From an uncultured Macromonas sp. (lineage in GTDB: Bacteria > Pseudomonadota > Gammaproteobacteria > Burkholderiales > Burkholderiaceae): a DNA stretch of 16,736 bases. The notes beneath the pieces are model-generated. The model did not search any database. It was not told the origin of the DNA and was given only the letters and a program-made list of their open reading frames with translations. A program made the position numbers and the translations under genes. Positions 13,212 to 16,736 of this stretch are shown here, in pieces. Numbering within the stretch: the stretch's first letter is position 1; the number at the start of each line of letters is the position of its first letter. Location: contig CAMLOF010000032.1 in NCBI GenBank assembly GCA_946481585.1, positions 1 through 16,736 on the forward strand, in the 5' to 3' direction.

Positions 13212-13715
13212 TCACTTAGCCTGTGCCAGCAAGGTGGCGGCGTCGCTGACCTCGAACTTGCCCGGGCCTTCGACGTTCAGCGACTTGACCACGCCGTCCT
13301 TGACCAGCATGGAATAGCGGTTGCTGCGCAGGCCCATGCCCCGAGCAGTCAGGTCGAGCGTCAGCCCCGTGGCCTTCGCAAAGTCCGCGCTACCATCGGC
13401 CAGCATGCGGACCTTGCCATCCGTCTTCTGATCCCGAGCCCAGGCACCCATCACAAACGCGTCATTGACGCTGACACACCAGATTTCGTCCACGCCTGCC
13501 GCCTTGAAAGCATCAAACTGCTCGACATAGCCCGGCACGTGCTTCGCGGAGCAGGTGGGTGTGAATGCCCCAGGCAGCGCAAACAAGGCGATGGTCTTGC
13601 CTGCGGTGGCCTTGGCCACATCCACCGGGTTGGGGCCGATGCTGCATCCATTGCCTTCCACCTCGCTGTATTCCATCAGCGTCACGGCAGGCAGTTTGTC
13701 ACCGACTTTGATCAT
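13212..13715 (-). CDS. Prx5-type peroxiredoxin
   Basis: 167 residues, the normal length of bacterial Prx5-type thiol peroxidases. The active site is LPGAFTPTCSAKHVPGY, with peroxidatic Cys55 and the PxxxT/C motif. ARGMGLRSNRYSMLV (downstream) and VSVNDAFVMGAWA are typical of the subgroup. Other Cys residues (C24, C80) may form the disulfide or receive electrons from glutaredoxin/thioredoxin; that cannot be settled here. ATG 13715 is chosen because TGGAG lies 7 nt upstream; an in-frame ATG at 13739 and a farther start at 13769 have no such site and would give a non-family N-terminus. It lies downstream of the S10-operon terminator on the same strand, so it needs its own promoter. Confidence 0.95.
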   Translation of the reverse strand: MIKVGDKLPAVTLMEYSEVEGNGCSIGPNPVDVAKATAGKTIALFALPGAFTPTCSAKHVPGYVEQFDAFKAAGVDEIWCVSVNDAFVMGAWARDQKTDGKVRMLADGSADFAKATGLTLDLTARGMGLRSNRYSMLVKDGVVKSLNVEGPGKFEVSDAATLLAQAK

Positions 13716-13722
13716 CTCTTTG

Positions 13723-13727
13723 CTCCA
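13723..13727 (-). promoter_or_regulatory. Shine-Dalgarno site that decides the peroxiredoxin start
   Basis: Minus-strand TGGAG lies 7 nt before ATG 13715. Neither upstream candidate start (13739, 13769) has a comparable site. Confidence 0.6.
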
Positions 13728-13782
13728 GTTTGTGGCCATGTAAAGGCCGAATTTGCCCACCACGCACAATTGCGCACGGGCG

Positions 13783-13816
13783 AAAAAAAACGACCGAGAT
13801 TGTCGGTCGTTTTTTT
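13783..13816. terminator. Bidirectional intrinsic terminator after rpsQ
   Basis: CGACCGA (13791-13797) and TCGGTCG (13803-13809) form a stem with a 5-nt loop, flanked by eight A (13783-13790) and seven T (13810-13816). Each strand therefore has a GC-rich hairpin followed by a T-run. On the minus strand it lies 30 nt past the rpsQ stop and closes the ribosomal transcript. Confidence 0.92.
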
Positions 13817-13845
13817 ATTGCATGCCGAAGGGCAGCAGAACAGGC

Positions 13846-14115
13846 TTACACCAGTGCGGCCTTTTGGACCAGACGGGTAGCAACCCAGTTCTTCGTCTTC
13901 GACAGAGGACGGCTCTCGGTGATCTCGATGATGTCACCCAGTTTGTATTCGCCGTTTTCGTCGTGAGCGTGGTACTTGCTCGACTTGATCACGATCTTGT
14001 CGTAGAGCTCGTGCTTCACACGACGCTCGACCAGCACCGTCACGGTCTTGGCGCGCTTGTCGCTGACGACCTTACCAATCAGGGTGCGCTTGAGGGATTG
14101 TTGAGCTTCACTCAT
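13846..14115 (-). CDS. rpsQ: 30S ribosomal protein S17
   Basis: 89 residues, typical length. [66 protein letters not shown] sequence is diagnostic of the S17 OB fold, which binds 16S rRNA. AAGGAG precedes the ATG. It is the last gene of the ribosomal run: rplN, which usually comes next in the S10-spc arrangement, is replaced by a terminator and a peroxiredoxin gene. Confidence 0.98.
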   Translation of the reverse strand: MSEAQQSLKRTLIGKVVSDKRAKTVTVLVERRVKHELYDKIVIKSSKYHAHDENGEYKLGDIIEITESRPLSKTKNWVATRLVQKAALV

Positions 14116-14125
14116 GGTTCACTCC

Positions 14126-14323
14126 TTATTGGCCGGCGGCTTGCTTTTGTGCCAGGATGGTCTTGGCACGGGCAATGGCGCGACGGGTTTGACGCAACGT
14201 GGCGGTGTTGTTCAACTGTTGCGTGGCTTTTTGCATGCGCAGGTTGAAGTGAGCCTTTTGCAGGGCTTTCACTTCGGCTTGCAGGCCAGCAACGTCTTTT
14301 TGGCGCAGTTCAGCAGCTTTCAT
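14126..14323 (-). CDS. rpmC: 50S ribosomal protein L29
   Basis: 65 residues, helical coiled-coil type, beginning [18 protein letters not shown] and with the family core [22 protein letters not shown]29 sits at the peptide-exit side of the 50S subunit. AGGAGAACAAG precedes the ATG. It lies between rplP and rpsQ, the standard order, with gaps of 15 and 10 nt. Confidence 0.97.
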   Translation of the reverse strand: MKAAELRQKDVAGLQAEVKALQKAHFNLRMQKATQQLNNTATLRQTRRAIARAKTILAQKQAAGQ

Positions 14324-14338
14324 CTCTTGTTCTCCTGA

Positions 14339-14755
14339 TTACTGGCCCAACAGACGGGTCACGAAGGTCGTGCGCAGCGGCAGCTTGGCGGCGGCGAGTT
14401 GGAAGGCTTCACGAGCGAGTTGCTCGGGAACACCCACGATCTCGTACAGCACCTTGCCGGGCTGGATCTCGGCGACGTAGTACTCGATACCACCCTTACC
14501 GTTACCCATACGGACTTCGGCAGGTTTCTTGGAGATCGGCTTGTCCGGGAACACGCGGATCCAGATACGACCACCACGCTTCACGTGGCGGGAAATCGCG
14601 CGACGTGCAGCTTCGATTTGACGAGCCGTCAGACGACCACGGTCCGTGGACTTCAGGCCGAAATCGCCAAAGGCCACGGTGTTGCCGGTGGTGGCAACGC
14701 CCGTGTTGCGGCCTTTTTGCTCTTTACGGTATTTACGGCGAGCAGGTTGCAACAT
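14339..14755 (-). CDS. rplP: 50S ribosomal protein L16
   Basis: 138 residues, normal length. Begins [16 protein letters not shown] and includes [53 protein letters not shown] and [15 protein letters not shown], all conserved in L16, which helps form the A-site region of the 50S subunit. AGGAGAACTG precedes the ATG. It begins 12 nt after the rpsC stop. Confidence 0.98.
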   Translation of the reverse strand: MLQPARRKYRKEQKGRNTGVATTGNTVAFGDFGLKSTDRGRLTARQIEAARRAISRHVKRGGRIWIRVFPDKPISKKPAEVRMGNGKGGIEYYVAEIQPGKVLYEIVGVPEQLAREAFQLAAAKLPLRTTFVTRLLGQ

Positions 14756-14767
14756 GTTCAGTTCTCC

Positions 14768-15565
14768 TTAGGCCTGCGGCTTGTCGCTGCCATCGGCCGG
14801 GGCGGCATTGGTGGTGGCACCACGGCGGGGGCCGCCACGACCAGGACGGTCGTTGCGGGCACCATCACGGCGCGGACCGCGAGGACGGCGCTCTTCTTCA
14901 GGACGCGGAGTGCTGTCCAGAGAAGGAGCGTCAGCGCGACCCAGGTTGTCGCCCTTGTAAACCCACACCTTGACGCCGATGACGCCGTAGGTGGTCTGGG
15001 CCACGGACGTGCCGTAGTCGATGTCGGCGCGCAGGGTGTGCAGAGGCACACGACCTTCACGGTACCACTCGGTACGGGCGATTTCGATGCCGTTCAGACG
15101 ACCCGAAGACATGATCTTGATGCCTTGGGCGCCCAGACGCATCGCGTTCTGCATCGCGCGCTTCATGGCGCGGCGGAACATGATGCGCTTTTCCAGCTGC
15201 TGGGTGATCGAGTCAGCGATCAGCTTGGCATCGACTTCAGGCTTGCGCACTTCTTCGATGTTGACGGCCACCGGCACGCCCAGTTGAGCAGCCAGGTCCT
15301 TCTTCAGCTTCTCGATGTCCTCACCCTTCTTGCCGATCACCACGCCCGGACGCGCCGAGTAGATGGTGATGCGGGCGTTCTTGGCGGGGCGCTCGATGAC
15401 CACGCGCGAGACGGCGGCGTTCTTGAGCTTGGCCTTCAGGTACTCACGCACCTTGATGTCTTCGGCCAGCATGCCCGCGAAGTCGCGGTTGCTGGCGTAC
15501 CAACGGCTGGCCCAGTTGCGCGAGACGGCCAGGCGGAAGCCGGTCGGGTTGATTTTTTGTCCCAT
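14768..15565 (-). CDS. rpsC: 30S ribosomal protein S3 with a long disordered C-terminal tail
   Basis: 265 residues. The core (about 1-211) matches S3: [18 protein letters not shown], the KH-domain loop [18 protein letters not shown], and the C-terminal domain [32 protein letters not shown]. From about 212 a low-complexity tail rich in Arg, Pro, Gly and Asp follows ([27 protein letters not shown], ending KPQA). That makes it about 30 residues longer than the 233-residue Escherichia coli protein. Such tails occur in betaproteobacterial S3 and probably touch RNA near the mRNA entrance (inference). Sited 13 nt after rplV in standard order. Confidence 0.98.
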   Translation of the reverse strand: MGQKINPTGFRLAVSRNWASRWYASNRDFAGMLAEDIKVREYLKAKLKNAAVSRVVIERPAKNARITIYSARPGVVIGKKGEDIEKLKKDLAAQLGVPVAVNIEEVRKPEVDAKLIADSITQQLEKRIMFRRAMKRAMQNAMRLGAQGIKIMSSGRLNGIEIARTEWYREGRVPLHTLRADIDYGTSVAQTTYGVIGVKVWVYKGDNLGRADAPSLDSTPRPEEERRPRGPRRDGARNDRPGRGGPRRGATTNAAPADGSDKPQA

Positions 15566-15578
15566 GTTCCTGTGCCTC

Positions 15579-15908
15579 TCAGTTGCCGACCGTCACGTAG
15601 ATGTGACACGTGGGTTTGCTGATGCGGTTGCCGCGGCCCTTGGCGCGGGCCGAGAAACGCTTGAGCGTGGTGCCTTGCTCGACGTGGATGGTCTTGACCT
15701 TCAGTTCGTCGATGTCGGCGCCGTCGTTGTGTTCAGCGTTGGCGATGGCGGATTCCAGGGCCTTCTTGACGATGCCAGCAGCTTTTTTCTGCGTGAACGT
15801 CAGGATGTTCAGAGCCTGGTCCACCTTCTTGCCGCGAATCAGGTCCGCCACCAGACGGCCCTTGTCGACCGACAGGCGAACGCCGCGAACAATTGCGCGT
15901 GTTTCCAT
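15579..15908 (-). CDS. rplV: 50S ribosomal protein L22
   Basis: 109 residues, standard length. [36 protein letters not shown] and the loop [31 protein letters not shown] are diagnostic; that loop lines the nascent-peptide tunnel, where macrolide-resistance changes occur in other bacteria. Nothing in this loop looks unusual. TAAGGACACACC precedes the ATG, and the gene begins 9 nt after rpsS ends. Confidence 0.98.
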   Translation of the reverse strand: METRAIVRGVRLSVDKGRLVADLIRGKKVDQALNILTFTQKKAAGIVKKALESAIANAEHNDGADIDELKVKTIHVEQGTTLKRFSARAKGRGNRISKPTCHIYVTVGN

Positions 15909-15917
15909 GGTGTGTCC

Positions 15918-16193
15918 TTACTTCTTGGCTTTCTTGTCGCCGGGGTGGCCCTTGAACGTGCGCGTCAGCGAGAACTCGCCAAGCTTGTGGCCGACCATCT
16001 GGTCGGTCACGTACACGGGCACGTGCTGCTTGCCGTTGTGCACGGCAATGGTCAAGCCGATGAACTCGGGCAGGATCATGGAGCGGCGAGACCAGGTCTT
16101 GACCGGCTTCTTGTCCTTGGTAGCCACAGCCTTTTCGACCTTGGCCATCAGGTGATGGTCAACGAAGGGACCTTTTTTGAGAGAACGAGTCAT
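15918..16193 (-). CDS. rpsS: 30S ribosomal protein S19
   Basis: 91 residues, the standard S19 length. [20 protein letters not shown], the [21 protein letters not shown] core and [26 protein letters not shown] are diagnostic. S19 binds 16S rRNA in the 30S head beside S13. It lies 12 nt after the rplB stop, with a purine-rich GTAAGGGG stretch as ribosome-binding site. Confidence 0.98.
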   Translation of the reverse strand: MTRSLKKGPFVDHHLMAKVEKAVATKDKKPVKTWSRRSMILPEFIGLTIAVHNGKQHVPVYVTDQMVGHKLGEFSLTRTFKGHPGDKKAKK

Positions 16194-16205
16194 TTCGTCA
16201 ACCCC

Positions 16206-16736
<531 letters not shown>

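Noticed and set aside
14399..15622. 407-codon plus-strand open frame across rplP and rpsC
   Set aside because: It is antisense to two certain ribosomal protein genes, and its product is His/Ala/Val-rich with no recognisable features.

Overview
The window looks like the chromosome of a betaproteobacterium, probably Burkholderiales and plausibly Comamonadaceae. The reasons are high GC, an incomplete regulatory PTS (EIIA-HPr-EI with no sugar permease), cytochrome c'/b561 genes, and the sequence character of the ribosomal proteins. The genus is inference. Most genes lie on the minus strand, so transcription runs mainly from high to low coordinates.

Right end (about 13.85-16.74 kb, minus): the distal part of the S10 ribosomal operon, rplB (5' part outside the window)-rpsS-rplV-rpsC-rplP-rpmC-rpsQ. 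It closes at a strong bidirectional intrinsic terminator directly after rpsQ. Beyond that lies a Prx5-type peroxiredoxin (minus), so the spc operon (rplN...) does not follow here.

Middle (about 9.6-13.2 kb): a small redox/respiratory neighbourhood on both strands. It holds a GNAT acetyltransferase and a diheme-type cytochrome b561 (plus), a divergent periplasmic cytochrome c' (minus), and a TlpA/ResA-like thiol-disulfide lipoprotein preceded by a small thioredoxin-fold protein (plus). An 18-bp perfect palindrome lies in the b561/c' divergent region. A terminator-like hairpin lies in the leader of the lipoprotein gene that starts the next minus-strand run.

Centre-left (5.87-10.16 kb, minus): one tightly packed run of lipoprotein - MFS transporter - PTS EIIA (mannose type) - HPr - enzyme I. 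Overlapping start/stop codons join the MFS gene to EIIA and HPr to EI, and the EIIA and HPr genes overlap by 32 nt. This PTS has no visible permease and is probably regulatory.

Left (1-5.77 kb, minus): a type I secretion/giant-adhesin locus. Its order is a LapB/LssB-type ABC exporter with a degenerate C39-like domain, a LapC/HlyD-type membrane-fusion protein (TGATG coupling), a LuxR-type regulator with a degraded receiver, an 81-residue small protein, and the N-terminal 376 residues of a LapA-like retention-module adhesin that runs off the left edge. The adhesin has a di-alanine (AAAG) stretch where LapG-type proteases cut LapA, followed by roughly 98-residue Ig-like repeats. Together these genes should make, export and hold a biofilm adhesin on the cell surface. 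The outer-membrane channel and the LapD/LapG release system are not in this window.
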